From: CAIWHR01 sp963726775
GTDB lineage: Bacteria > Pseudomonadota > Gammaproteobacteria > Burkholderiales > Casimicrobiaceae
Assembly: GCA_963726775.1 (NCBI GenBank)
Contig: CAVSDL010000009.1
Location: 248,001 to 312,000, forward strand
Direction of reading: 5' to 3'
Length of the DNA stretch: 64,000 nucleotides
Below, piece after piece: positions 54,049 through 63,573 of the stretch. The first letter of the stretch is position 1; every line of letters starts with the position of its first letter. The notes beneath the pieces were generated by a model that saw only the letters and a list, made by a program, of their open reading frames with translations, did not search any database and was not told the DNA's origin. The translations under genes and the position numbers were made by a program.

Positions 54049-55563
54049 ATGCCCACACCCGACCTCATCCTCGACGCCGCGCTGTACGTCGCCGCCGGCC
54101 TTGTGCTGGCACTCGTCACGACCTGGCTGCGCCGCGACCTCCGCAAGAACATGGCCAACATGTTCGTCGCGATGACGGCGGGGCTCCTGGGCCTCGTTGC
54201 CTTGTCGCGATACGGCAGTGCGCTCACCGACGCGACCCTCGCGGTCGTGCTGCGCGAAGCGCTGCTGCTGCTGCTCGCAATGGGCTTCGCCCGCGTCGTC
54301 ATCGTGTTCGTGTTCCAGGCGGTGCTCGCCCGGCTCGCGATTCCGCGCATTCTCGCCGATGTGCTGATCGCGGTGGTGCTCGTCGTCTTCGGGCTCTACC
54401 GGATGAATGTCGCGGGCGTGAACCTTGCGAGCATCATCACGACCTCGGCGATCCTCTCGGGCGGCATCGCGTTATCGCTGCGCGAGCCGCTGGAAAACCT
54501 GTGGGGTGGCATTGCGCTGCAACTCGACAATACCTGCCGGATCGGCGACTGGATCCGGATGGAAGGGGTGAGCGGGCAGGTCGTCGGGATCCGCTGGCGC
54601 TGCACGTCGGTCGCGACCAACAACGGCGAAACCGTGATCATCCCCAACGTGCAGCTCATGAGGACCCGCGTGACCGTGCTGGCGCGCCGCGGCGACGAGA
54701 GGATCCATTGGCGGCGCGACATCGAGTTCTCGGTCTCCTACGACGTCCCGCCGTCCCGTGTCATTTCGGTCGTCGAAGCCGCGCTCGCGCGGGCGGAAAT
54801 CCGCAATGTGGCAACGACGCCGCGCGCAAGCGTGGTGTGCACGGCCTTTGCGGACAGCGCGATCCACTACACGGCCCGCTACCGGCTGACGAACATCCTG
54901 CACGACTTCTGGACCGACTCGCAGGTGCGTTTGCACATCCGGGCGACGCTCGCGCGCCACGGCATGGAAATTCCATTCCCCCGCCGTGTGCTGATTCAGG
55001 GGCAGGCCGTCGACGCGCCGGAATTGCGCGAGCACGAGCTCACTGCGCGTTGCGCATCGCTCGTGCGCATCGAACTCTTCGCCGCGCTGACCGACGCCGA
55101 GCGGCGCGCGCTCGCCGGCGAGCTGGCAGACTGCCCCTATGTGGCCGACGACGTCATCACCCGGCAGGGCGAGGCCACCGATTCGCTTTATATCCTCGCC
55201 CGCGGTCGCGTGGCGGTCTTCGACGACAGTACGGGCGGCACCGGGGTACGGGACCGGCTGGCGACCCTGGACGCACCTTCGTATTTCGGTGAGATGGGGC
55301 TCCTCACCGGACAGGCGCGTGGCGCAACGGTCGTCGCCCAGACCGAGGTACTCTGCTACCGGCTCGACAAGGCAGGATTCGATGCGATCCTGAAGGCGCG
55401 ACCCGAGCTTGTCGAGGCGCTGTCGCAGGTTGTCATTTCTCGACAAGCGGCCAACGATGCCACGTTGCTGGCGTTGTCGGCGGATGCGCGCGCGCGGGCT
55501 GCGTCGAACCGAGCCGCAGACCTTGTCCGCCGCATCAAAGGGTTCTTCGCCATAGCGACGTGA
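54049..55563 (+). CDS. MscS-family mechanosensitive channel with C-terminal cyclic-nucleotide-binding domain
   Basis: The product is 504 residues. The N-terminal half has four hydrophobic segments. The pore and beta domain follow: SLREPLENLWGGIALQLDN, then IGDWIRMEGVSGQVVGIRWR and IPNVQLM (about residues 140-210). The C-terminal domain (about 345-475) is a cyclic-nucleotide-binding fold (ADDVITRQGEATDSLYILARGRV and YFGEMGLLTGQARGATVVA), with the E and R of the phosphate cassette kept. Channels with this layout are gated or modulated by cyclic nucleotides. It is divergent from the ThDP enzyme gene. Confidence 0.88.
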   Translation: MPTPDLILDAALYVAAGLVLALVTTWLRRDLRKNMANMFVAMTAGLLGLVALSRYGSALTDATLAVVLREALLLLLAMGFARVVIVFVFQAVLARLAIPRILADVLIAVVLVVFGLYRMNVAGVNLASIITTSAILSGGIALSLREPLENLWGGIALQLDNTCRIGDWIRMEGVSGQVVGIRWRCTSVATNNGETVIIPNVQLMRTRVTVLARRGDERIHWRRDIEFSVSYDVPPSRVISVVEAALARAEIRNVATTPRASVVCTAFADSAIHYTARYRLTNILHDFWTDSQVRLHIRATLARHGMEIPFPRRVLIQGQAVDAPELREHELTARCASLVRIELFAALTDAERRALAGELADCPYVADDVITRQGEATDSLYILARGRVAVFDDSTGGTGVRDRLATLDAPSYFGEMGLLTGQARGATVVAQTEVLCYRLDKAGFDAILKARPELVEALSQVVISRQAANDATLLALSADARARAASNRAADLVRRIKGFFAIAT

Positions 55564-55751
55564 TGGCTGGCGCAGCGGCGCGAGCCGGGGAGCAGGGGCC
55601 CCGCGCGCGGAGCGCGTGGGGATGCGACCAGGGCGAGTCGACGCTTGAGGCCGACACGCGGCGGACCGCACGGCGCAACAGTGCAAGGAGGCCGAGGCGC
55701 GAGCCGCGGAAGGGCGGCGTACTGAGTCTGAATTTCGTGACATATCTGCAT

Positions 55752-55842
55752 GTCGTCGTTCCCGCGAAGGCGGGAACCCAGCGTCTTTGAAAGTCACTGG
55801 GTCCCGGCTCGCGCCCGCGTCGCGGGCGCGTCCGGAACGACG
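55752..55842. repeat. imperfect palindromic intergenic repeat
   Basis: The segment begins with GTCGTTCCCGCGAAGGCGGG and ends with an inverted CCGGAACGAC, with internal inverted pieces (CCGCG...CGCGG type). This is the widespread proteobacterial intergenic element that encodes VPAKAGTQ-like peptides when read through. It occupies the 55564-55874 spacer between two convergent genes, which holds no gene. Confidence 0.55.
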
Positions 55843-55874
55843 TGGAGTTATGCAACGAACTGCAATTCACCACG

Positions 55875-56774
55875 CTAGCGGTACGCGACGAGCTCCTCGC
55901 GTTTCAGCAGGAACACGCTGTCGGATGTATTCGCGGTCTCGAGCCAGACAAACGGCAATCGCGGGAACGCAAGCTCCGCCGCATCGCGGTTGTGGCCGAC
56001 TTCCACGACCAGAGTGCCGTGCGGATTGAGAAACCGCGGCGCCTCCTTGACGATCGTGCGCACCGCGTCGAGGCCATCGTCTCCGCCGCTCAATGCCAGT
56101 TCCGGCTCGTGGCGGTACTCGGGCGGCAGCTCCTCCATTCCCACCGCAGTGACGTACGGCGGATTGCTGATGATGAGATCGAAGCACTTCTCCGACAGAT
56201 TCGAAAACAGGTCCGAGCGGATCAGGTTGATCCGGTCGGCAAGGCCGTAGTCCGACACGTTGTGCTGCGCTACGGTGAGCGCATCCGTCGAAATGTCCAC
56301 GGCGTCGACGTCGGCGTCCGGATAGGCATGCGCGAGGAGAATGGCGAGGCAGCCGGAGCCGGTGCACAAGTCGAGTGCCGTCGTGACCTTTTCGGGTTCG
56401 CCGACATACGGTGCGAGCCCATCGGGCAGCAGTTCGGCGATCAACGACCGGGGGATGATCACGCGCTCGTCGACATAGAAACGGAAGTCGCCAAGCCATG
56501 CCTCGCGGGTGAGGTAGGCGGCGGGGACCCGCTGGTCGACGCGCCGCTCGAGCAGTTGACCGAGAAGCAGGCGCTCGGGCTGCGTCAGTTTGGCGTCGAG
56601 GAATGGCTCCAGCCGGTCCAGCGGCAGGTGCAGCGCGTGCAGAAGCAGGTAGGCTGCCTCGTCGAACGCGTTGCTGGTGCCATGCCCGAAGGCGAGCTTC
56701 GCCTCGCCAAAACGCGTGATCGCGTAGCGTAGCCAGTCGCGCAGCGTTTCGAGGTCGTGGATAACCGTGCTCAT
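55875..56774 (-). CDS. prmB: 50S ribosomal protein L3 N5-glutamine methyltransferase PrmB
   Basis: PrmB methylates a glutamine of ribosomal protein L3. The 299-residue product has the N-terminal helical recognition domain (LRDWLRYAITRFGEAKLAFGHG), the SAM site LDLCTGSGCLAILLA (about residues 133-147) and the catalytic IISNPPYV (about 203-210). The start is ATG 56774 (MSTVIHDLETL). The frame is open for 58 codons more, but that extension is repeat DNA with a duplicated ETSARPPEGGL and is rejected. Confidence 0.92.
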   Translation of the reverse strand: MSTVIHDLETLRDWLRYAITRFGEAKLAFGHGTSNAFDEAAYLLLHALHLPLDRLEPFLDAKLTQPERLLLGQLLERRVDQRVPAAYLTREAWLGDFRFYVDERVIIPRSLIAELLPDGLAPYVGEPEKVTTALDLCTGSGCLAILLAHAYPDADVDAVDISTDALTVAQHNVSDYGLADRINLIRSDLFSNLSEKCFDLIISNPPYVTAVGMEELPPEYRHEPELALSGGDDGLDAVRTIVKEAPRFLNPHGTLVVEVGHNRDAAELAFPRLPFVWLETANTSDSVFLLKREELVAYR

Positions 56775-56941
56775 GGGGCACCCTTGGCGCTGCGCGCCTC
56801 CAGCCCAAGCGGGAGCGAGACCTCCTTCGGGCGGCCGTGCGGAGGTCTCACTGGTGTGCCCCCACGCTTGCGGCTGGTGCCGCTGCGCTGCCCCCCAAGG
56901 GGGAGTGAGACCTCCTTCGGGCGGCCGTGCGGAGGTCTCAT
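56771..56941. repeat. tandem palindromic repeat between dapE and prmB
   Basis: Two copies of a 33-base hairpin element, arms GAGACCTCC and GGAGGTCTC, lie near 56818-56850 and 56909-56941. A second short sequence (CTCATGGGGCACCC followed by GGCGCTGCGCGCC) occurs at both edges, near 56771 and 56937, so the whole unit is partly duplicated. Similar hairpin elements are common between genes in Burkholderiales. Confidence 0.75.
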
Positions 56942-58158
56942 GGGGCACCCTCGGCGCTGCGCGCCTTACCGCCCAATGTACGGGTTCCTACCGAAAGGAG
57001 TCGTTCGAGTATTCGGCGATAGACGGCGGCGAGCAGCGGCAGGTCGGCGACGCGCACCCGCTCGTTAAGCTGGTGGATCGACGCGCCCACCGGCCCCAGT
57101 TCCACGATTTCGCGGCAGATGTCCGCAATGAAGCGCCCATCCGATGTGCCTCCGGAACGTGAAATCTCCGGCGTCACGCCGGTCACTTCGTGCAGCACCT
57201 CGCTCACGACGTCCACCAGCGTCCCGCGCGGCGTGAAATAGGGCTTGCCGGATCCTGTCCAGACGAGATCGTAGTCGACGCGGTGCTTGTCGAGGATTGC
57301 CACCAGGCGCTGCTGCAGCGATTCGCGTGTGCTCGCGGTCGAGTAGCGGAAGTTGAACATGAGTTCGAGCGCACCGGGGATCACATTGGTCGCCCCCGTA
57401 CCGGCGCGGATATTCGAGCATTGCCACGCGGTTGGCGGAAAGAATTCGTTCCCGTCGTCCCAGCGAGCCGCGGCGAGCTCCGCAAGTATCGGTGCCGCGA
57501 GATGTATCGGGTTCCGCGCGAGTTGCGGATACGCAATGTGCCCCTGCACACCCTTGATCGTGAGCGTACCGGACAACGTGCCGCGGCGACCGTTCTTGAT
57601 CATGTCGCCGAATACCGCAACCGATGTCGGCTCGCCGACAATGCAATAGTCGATGGTCTCGCCGGATGCGGCGAGCTTTTCGACGAATTTCACCGTGCCG
57701 TCCACCGACGGACCTTCCTCGTCGGAAGTCACCAGCATGGCGATGGAACCCGGTGCGCGCGGATTGAGGGCGACAAACGTCTCGATGGCCGTCACAAACG
57801 CCGCGAGGGAGCTTTTCATGTCGGCGGCGCCACGGCCATGGAGCCATCCGTCGCGCTCGGTGGGCGTGAACGGAGCCGACTGCCAACCGTCGAGCGGGCC
57901 GGTCGGGACCACGTCGGTATGGCCCGCGAAGCAGACGAGCGGGCGCCCGGACCCGCGCCTTGCCCACAAATTGGTGACGCCGTTGGATGAAATCGATTCG
58001 CATCGGAAGCCGAGCGGCGCGAGGCGCGCGGCGATCATCGCCTGGCAGCCGGCATCGTCGGGGGTAACCGAGCGCCGCTCGATCAGCGCGCGGGCGAGGG
58101 CCAGCGTGTCGGCCAGTGTGCGCTCCTGCGGCGGGGCAGCCATGTCCATGCGCGCCAT
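56938..58158 (-). CDS. dapE: succinyl-diaminopimelate desuccinylase DapE
   Basis: DapE removes succinate from N-succinyl-diaminopimelate, a late step of lysine and peptidoglycan-precursor synthesis. The 406-residue metallopeptidase has FAGHTDVVPTGP (metal histidine, about residues 78-89), HGRGAADMKSS (bridging aspartate), VTSDEEGPSVDGT (catalytic and metal glutamates) and SGGTSDGRF. The normal family end is near LLAAVYRRILERLL. The further 18 or so residues come from the repeat DNA downstream, so the stop has been displaced. ATG 58158 or the ATG 12 bases later may start it. Confidence 0.92.
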   Translation of the reverse strand: MARMDMAAPPQERTLADTLALARALIERRSVTPDDAGCQAMIAARLAPLGFRCESISSNGVTNLWARRGSGRPLVCFAGHTDVVPTGPLDGWQSAPFTPTERDGWLHGRGAADMKSSLAAFVTAIETFVALNPRAPGSIAMLVTSDEEGPSVDGTVKFVEKLAASGETIDYCIVGEPTSVAVFGDMIKNGRRGTLSGTLTIKGVQGHIAYPQLARNPIHLAAPILAELAAARWDDGNEFFPPTAWQCSNIRAGTGATNVIPGALELMFNFRYSTASTRESLQQRLVAILDKHRVDYDLVWTGSGKPYFTPRGTLVDVVSEVLHEVTGVTPEISRSGGTSDGRFIADICREIVELGPVGASIHQLNERVRVADLPLLAAVYRRILERLLSVGTRTLGGKARSAEGAP

Positions 58159-58211
58159 GGTAGCAAATCGAGACGTCGCGTGCGCCGCGCGCGTGAGGGC
58201 AGGTGGCGGGA

Positions 58212-59384
58212 TCAGTGCGGCCGATCGAGCAATTCCGCGTCGATCTGGAGCGTGTTGAAGTCACTCTGTCCGCGCCGGGGTCCGGTGTCGCCGTCGCGAT
58301 GCGGCACGCCTTCGACGCGTGCCGTCGGAGAATTCTGGTTGATGAGCCACGCGAGATTTGTCGGCGAGTCCGAAGCGATCATCGCTTCATCGTAGCTGAT
58401 GCGTTCGTCGAGGTGCATCCGGCACAACGCCTGCTCGAATGTCTGCGATCCGGGGTAGAGCGACTGCTCCATGGCTTCCTTGATCTGCGTGATCTCGCCA
58501 CCCTTGATCAGTTCTGCGATCAGCGACGTGTTGAGCAGGATTTCGACGGCGGGTTGCAGGTCGCCGTCCCGATTGCGGACCAAGCGCTGCGAGATGATCG
58601 CCCGGAGGCCGATCGAAAGGTCCGACAGCACGCCGGAACGCGCGTCGTAGGGAAAGAGGTTGATGATCCTCGACAGCGCGTGGTAGCTGTTGTTGGCATG
58701 CAGCGTCGACAGGCAGAGGTGGCCGGTCAGCGTGTGCAGCAGCGCCTGCTGCATCGTCTCGCGATCGCGGATCTCGCCGATCATGATGAGATCCGGGGCC
58801 TCGCGCAGCGCGTTCTGCAGCGCCTTCTGGTAGTTTTGCGTGTCGACGTTGAGCTCGCGCTGGTTGACGATGCTCTGCTTGTGCTCGAACAGGTACTCGA
58901 TCGGGTCTTCGATGGTCAGGATATGGCCGGACTTGTTGGTGTTGCGGTAGTCGATCATCGCCGCCAGCGACGTCGACTTGCCCGAACCGGTCGCCCCCGC
59001 GATAAGCACGAGCCCCCGCTTTTCCATCACGATGTCGAGGAGGACGGGGGGCAGCCGCAGATCGTCGAACGACGGGATGAAGCTGCGCACGAAGCGGATC
59101 ACCAGCGAGATCGTCCCTCGCTGCCGGAAGATGTTGATCCGGAAGTTGCCGACAGCCCGGTCGAGATACGAGAGGTTCATCTCGAGCTCGTTCTCGAACT
59201 CGCGCGCCTGGTCCTTGCTCATGAGCTCGTAGGCGATGCGGCGCACGGTCTCGACGTCCATCGGCTGCGTGGAAATCGGCGACAGCACGCCGCTGACCTT
59301 GATATTGATCGGCGCGCCGCAGGAGATGAACAGGTCCGAGGCCTGCTTCTCCGCCATCAGTTTGAACAGTCGGTCGAGATACAT
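58212..59384 (-). CDS. pilU: type IV pilus retraction ATPase PilU
   Basis: PilU is the accessory hexameric ATPase that works with PilT in pilus retraction and twitching. The 390-residue product has the N-terminal PilT/U domain (MAEKQASDLFISCGAP), Walker A GATGSGKSTSLA (about residues 131-142), the Asp box ILTIEDPIEY, Walker B LIMIGEIRD and the His box GHLCLSTLHANN. The extended C-terminus after LINQNS and the sequence details favour PilU over PilT. No pilT is next to it here. Confidence 0.9.
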   Translation of the reverse strand: MYLDRLFKLMAEKQASDLFISCGAPINIKVSGVLSPISTQPMDVETVRRIAYELMSKDQAREFENELEMNLSYLDRAVGNFRINIFRQRGTISLVIRFVRSFIPSFDDLRLPPVLLDIVMEKRGLVLIAGATGSGKSTSLAAMIDYRNTNKSGHILTIEDPIEYLFEHKQSIVNQRELNVDTQNYQKALQNALREAPDLIMIGEIRDRETMQQALLHTLTGHLCLSTLHANNSYHALSRIINLFPYDARSGVLSDLSIGLRAIISQRLVRNRDGDLQPAVEILLNTSLIAELIKGGEITQIKEAMEQSLYPGSQTFEQALCRMHLDERISYDEAMIASDSPTNLAWLINQNSPTARVEGVPHRDGDTGPRRGQSDFNTLQIDAELLDRPH

Positions 59385-59583
59385 GTCGGGCGTCCCAGGC
59401 TACAATCGAGGGGTCGGGGCAGTTTCAGCAGCCACCGCAGGTTTCCGTGATAATGTCATGAATTGACGGGGAGTTCCAGCGCCTAACCCCTGGCGGCCTC
59501 GGCGCCGGGATTGGCGCGCTGCGGACCGCAGGTTGCGCTCGGCCCCCGCGCCCCGGTTCAAAGGTTCAACATAAGCAAGTTCC
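59385..59583 (+). other. spacer between divergent pilU and the phosphorylase gene
   Basis: The 199-base region must hold promoters for both directions. No convincing boxes, RNA or small gene were identified. Confidence 0.3.
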
Positions 59584-60321
59584 ATGCTCGCAATTATCGG
59601 TGGCACCGGCCTGACCCGGCTTTCGACACTCGCGGTCGCGCACCGTGAAGTCGTGCGGACTCCCTACGGCGAGCCCTCGTCAGCGCTGCTGTTCGGCCAG
59701 ATCGCCGGGCGCGAGGCCGTTTTTCTGGCGCGTCACGGCCATGGACACACGATTCCGCCGCATCGCGTCAACTATCGGGCCAACCTCTGGGCGCTGAAGC
59801 AGCGCGGCGCGACCGCCGTGCTCGCCGTGGCCTCGGTGGGCGGCATTCGCGGCGTGGCGCCGGGCGAACTCGTGCTTCCGCACCAGCTGATCGACTACAC
59901 GCATGACCGCGACGGAACCTTTTTTGACGGCGGAGACCAGAAAGTGGTCCATGTCGACTTCACGCACCCTTACACCCCTTCGTTGCGCGAAAAGTGTCTT
60001 GCCGCGGCGCATTCGGCCGGAATTCCGCTGACCGACGGCGGCGTCTACGGTGCGGTATCCGGCCCCCGTCTCGAGACCGCGGCCGAAATCGATCGCCTGG
60101 AACGCGACGGCGCGACGCTGGTCGGCATGACCGGAATGCCCGAAACCGCGCTGGCCCGCGAGCTGGAGCTTCCCTATGTCGCGATCGCGGTGGTCGTCAA
60201 CCACGCCGCCGGCCGTGGCGATTCGGCGGAGCGCATTTCGATGACCGGCATTGCCCGCGTCCTCGAGACCGCGATGGGCAAGGTCCGCGCGCTGCTCGAG
60301 AACATCACGCCGCTGATCTGA
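59584..60321 (+). CDS. S-methyl-5'-thioinosine phosphorylase (MTA/PNP family)
   Basis: The 245-residue product belongs to the methylthioadenosine/purine nucleoside phosphorylase family. It begins MLAIIGGTGLTRL, the phosphate-loop signature. FLARHGHGHTIPPHRVNYRANLWALK (about residues 48-73) and the purine site GMTGMPETALARELELPY (about 180-197) follow. Proteins of this size and pattern in beta- and gammaproteobacteria act on methylthioinosine in polyamine by-product salvage, but methylthioadenosine as substrate is not excluded. def follows after five bases. Confidence 0.82.
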   Translation: MLAIIGGTGLTRLSTLAVAHREVVRTPYGEPSSALLFGQIAGREAVFLARHGHGHTIPPHRVNYRANLWALKQRGATAVLAVASVGGIRGVAPGELVLPHQLIDYTHDRDGTFFDGGDQKVVHVDFTHPYTPSLREKCLAAAHSAGIPLTDGGVYGAVSGPRLETAAEIDRLERDGATLVGMTGMPETALARELELPYVAIAVVVNHAAGRGDSAERISMTGIARVLETAMGKVRALLENITPLI

Positions 60322-60326
60322 CGGAG

Positions 60327-60857
60327 ATGATTCGCGACGTCCTGCGCATGGGTGACCCGCGGCTATGGCAGCCGTCGCGTCCGGTCGACGTTTTCGGCAC
60401 ACCCGAATTGGATGCGTTGTTGACCGACATGCGTGACACGATGCGCGCGCAAAACGGCGCCGGCCTGGCCGCACCGCAGATAGGGGTTCCGCTGCAGGTT
60501 GTGATATTCGGCTTTGTGGACAACCCCCGCTACCCCGACGCCGAACCGGTGCCCTATACCGAACTCGTCAACCCGGTGCTCACCTCGCTGTCCGAAGCAA
60601 TGGAAGAGGACTGGGAGGGATGCCTGTCGGTGCCGGGATTGCGCGGCGTCGTCCCGCGGTACGCTCGGCTGCGCTACCAGGGATTCGATCCGCGCGGCGA
60701 GCCGATCCGGCGCGATGTCTCGGGGTTCCATGCGCGCGTCGTCCAGCACGAGTGCGACCACCTGCTGGGCATCCTCTATCCGATGCGGATGCGCGACTTC
60801 CGGCAATTCGGCTATACGGATATCCTGTTTCCCGAGGCAGCCGCGGCGGAGGAATGA
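60327..60857 (+). CDS. def: peptide deformylase
   Basis: The deformylase removes the formyl group from nascent N-termini. The 176-residue product shows the three motifs in order: GAGLAAPQIGV (about residues 42-52), EGCLSVPGLRG with the metal cysteine (about 95-105), and HECDHLLGILY with two metal histidines and the catalytic glutamate (about 137-147). ATG 60327 has GGAG ahead. The fmt/def pairing is absent, so this is likely an accessory deformylase. Confidence 0.92.
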   Translation: MIRDVLRMGDPRLWQPSRPVDVFGTPELDALLTDMRDTMRAQNGAGLAAPQIGVPLQVVIFGFVDNPRYPDAEPVPYTELVNPVLTSLSEAMEEDWEGCLSVPGLRGVVPRYARLRYQGFDPRGEPIRRDVSGFHARVVQHECDHLLGILYPMRMRDFRQFGYTDILFPEAAAAEE

Positions 60858-60942
60858 TCCCGCGCCGCGAATCTCGAAGCGGCAGGGATCCCGCGCGGGC
60901 GTCGAAATTGCGACCACCGGCAGCGGAGGAGTGCCTGGGGCG

Positions 60943-63546
60943 CTACCGACGCAGCTGGTCGTAGAGCGCCGTTTCGAGTTTCAGCAGCGCCTGGTCATCG
61001 TGCAGGCGCGCACCGTCCACCAGGAAGACATCCTCCGCGCGATCGCCCAGCGTGTTGATCTTGGCGCTGGCGACGTTGATGTTCGCGCGCGCCAGCGTGT
61101 AGGCGATCTGCGCCAGAAGCCCCGGCCGGTCGCCGGCGACGATTTCCAGGATGTAGTGCGTGCCCTTGTCGTCGGGAAAGATGCGCACTTCGGGTGACAG
61201 CGGGAAGTGCTTGAGTTGGCGGCTCAAGCGGCCCGCCGCGGGCGGTTCGATCGGATGCTGGTCGGCAAGCACACGCTGCAACTCGAATTCGACGAGCTGG
61301 ATCGTGTCCCGGTACGAAGCGCCCGGATCCGCAGGGTCATGGACGGCAAACGTATCGAGCGCATAGCCATCCTTCGTCGTGTGGATCTTCGCCTCGAGGA
61401 TCGACAGTCCGCGGCGGCCGAAGAAGCCGCAGATCCGCGCGAACAGGTCCTTCTGATCGGGCAGGTACGTCATGACTTGCAACCCGGCTTCGGCGCGCGA
61501 CAACCGCGCGCGCACGATCGGCTCCGCGCGGTCGATGCGCCAGTGGAGATGGCGGGCATGCCACGCGATCTCGTCGGCCGTGTGCCTTTGGAAGTAGACG
61601 TCGTCGAGGTGCGACCAGAGAATGCGTTCGGCGCCGTCCTGCACGGCATTGAGGCGCAGGATGCGCTGCGCCTCCGCCTGCCGCTGCTGAAGGCTGTCGG
61701 CGAGCGTGACGGCACCCGTCGCGCCGGCGAGCCGCGCTCGCGTCGCATCGAAGAGGTCCTCGAGCAGGCGCCCTTTCCACGCGTTCCAGACTTTGGGGCT
61801 GGTGCCGCGGATGTCGGCGACCGTCAGCAGATACAGTGCGATGAGGCGCCGCTCGGTCTTGACCTTGGCGGCGAATGCAGCGACGACATCGGGATCCGTG
61901 ACATCCTGCTTCTGAGCCGTCACCGACATCGAAAGGTGCTGCGCGACCAGCCAGGCGACCAGCTCGATGTCCTCGGCGGGCAGTCCGTGCGCATGGCAGA
62001 AGCGCCGCGCCTCGCGTTCGCCGAGCGTCGAATGGTCTCCGCCGCGGCCCTTGGCGATATCGTGAAACAATCCGGAAAGGTACAGCACTTCCTTGGCGTC
62101 GAAATCGGCGATGAGCCGCGAGCAAAGCGGATACTCGTGCGCGTGCTGCGGCTCGGTGAAGCGGCGCAGGTTGCGGATGACCATCAGGATGTGTTCGTCC
62201 ACGGTGTACACGTGGAAGAGATCGTGCTGCATCTGACCGATGATTCGACCGAACGGTGGCAGATAGTGCCCGAGGATCCCGTACAGGTTCATGCGCCGCA
62301 GCTCGTGCGTTTGCCCGCGCCGTTCGCGGAATATCTGGAGGAATCGCCTTCGGTTGTCGGCATCGCGGCGGAATCGCGCATCGATTCGATGGCGGTTGCG
62401 CCACATCGCGCGCAGCGTCCGCGCCGACATCCCCTTCAGCTCGGGGTGGCGCTGCATGGTCAGGAACGCGTCGAGCATCGCCGCGGGACGCCGCTCGAAC
62501 AACGTTTCGTCGCGAATGTGGAGCAATTCGTCGATGGCCAGGAAATCGTCGTCGACCGGAACGGGCTCGGTCGGGATGGGAAACAGCCGTGCGTGCAGAT
62601 TCTGGAGCAGGATGACATTGACCTGCCGGATGAGTTTTGCGGCGCGATAGTAGCGCTGCATCAGGAGCTCGCTGGCGCGCCGCGTCGCCGTGTCGGAGAG
62701 GCCCAGTTCCCGGGCGAGCGCGGTTTGCAGGTCGAAGACGAGCCGATCCTCGCGGCGACCGGCCAGGTAGTGGAGCCGGACGCGCAGCGCCCCGATGAGC
62801 CGCTCGGCCCGTGACACCGTGCGCGCTTCCTGCATGGTGATCAGGCCCGCCTGGGCCAGCTCCGGCCAGGTGCGGCCGATTCCGGCGGCCTGGGCGATCC
62901 ATGCCACGGTCTGGAGATCGCGCAAGCCCCCCGGACTCTCCTTGAGGTTGGGCTCGAGGTTGTATGCGGTGTCGTGGTACTTGAGGTGGCGCTGCTGTTG
63001 TTCGAGTGCCTTGGCCTCGTAGAAATGGCGTGGGTCCGTCGCTGCCGCGAAGGCGCGCCGGAAATCCCGGAACAGAGGCCGCGAACCCGCGACCAGTCGA
63101 TGCTCGAGCAGGCTGGTCTTGATGGTGATGTCGCCGGCCATTTCGGCTTCGCAATCGGCGATCGAGCGCACGCTGTGGCCGATTTCCAGGCCCACGTCCC
63201 AGAGCATCCCGATGAATCGCTCGACAAATGCGGTGCCCGTGGCATCCAACGGACGCGACAGCAGGATCAGGTCATCGACGTCGGAATGCGGAAAGAGCTG
63301 CCCGCGTCCGTATCCGCCCACGGCAACCAGTGCGGCATCAGGCGGCGCGCCAAGGGTCGTCCAGGCCGCGGCCTGCACGCGGTCGACAGCGCGGGCGTGG
63401 TCGCGCAACAGTTTGGGTGTGTCGGGACGCCCCTGAAACGCCTTGCGCAGCGCCGCGCGGCCGGTGGCCAGTTCGTTGCGCAAACGATCGATGAGACCGG
63501 GCGGCACGTCACCGGCGCGCGCGGAAACGGGGGCGACGGAATCCAT
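60943..63546 (-). CDS. glnD: PII uridylyltransferase/uridylyl-removing enzyme GlnD
   Basis: GlnD is the nitrogen sensor that uridylylates PII when glutamine is low and reverses this when it is high. The 867-residue product has the nucleotidyltransferase site VGGYGRGQLFPHSDVDD (about residues 70-86), a helical linker, the HD domain (YLSGLFHDIAKGRGGDHS, about 485-502) and two C-terminal ACT domains (QKDLFARICGFFGRRG and GDRPGLLAQIAYTLA) that bind glutamine. All parts are intact. The gene lies 27 bases behind map, as usual in this class. Confidence 0.95.
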   Translation of the reverse strand: MDSVAPVSARAGDVPPGLIDRLRNELATGRAALRKAFQGRPDTPKLLRDHARAVDRVQAAAWTTLGAPPDAALVAVGGYGRGQLFPHSDVDDLILLSRPLDATGTAFVERFIGMLWDVGLEIGHSVRSIADCEAEMAGDITIKTSLLEHRLVAGSRPLFRDFRRAFAAATDPRHFYEAKALEQQQRHLKYHDTAYNLEPNLKESPGGLRDLQTVAWIAQAAGIGRTWPELAQAGLITMQEARTVSRAERLIGALRVRLHYLAGRREDRLVFDLQTALARELGLSDTATRRASELLMQRYYRAAKLIRQVNVILLQNLHARLFPIPTEPVPVDDDFLAIDELLHIRDETLFERRPAAMLDAFLTMQRHPELKGMSARTLRAMWRNRHRIDARFRRDADNRRRFLQIFRERRGQTHELRRMNLYGILGHYLPPFGRIIGQMQHDLFHVYTVDEHILMVIRNLRRFTEPQHAHEYPLCSRLIADFDAKEVLYLSGLFHDIAKGRGGDHSTLGEREARRFCHAHGLPAEDIELVAWLVAQHLSMSVTAQKQDVTDPDVVAAFAAKVKTERRLIALYLLTVADIRGTSPKVWNAWKGRLLEDLFDATRARLAGATGAVTLADSLQQRQAEAQRILRLNAVQDGAERILWSHLDDVYFQRHTADEIAWHARHLHWRIDRAEPIVRARLSRAEAGLQVMTYLPDQKDLFARICGFFGRRGLSILEAKIHTTKDGYALDTFAVHDPADPGASYRDTIQLVEFELQRVLADQHPIEPPAAGRLSRQLKHFPLSPEVRIFPDDKGTHYILEIVAGDRPGLLAQIAYTLARANINVASAKINTLGDRAEDVFLVDGARLHDDQALLKLETALYDQLRR

Positions 63547-63573
63547 GGCGCGGCAGGCAACCCGCGGGACCGC

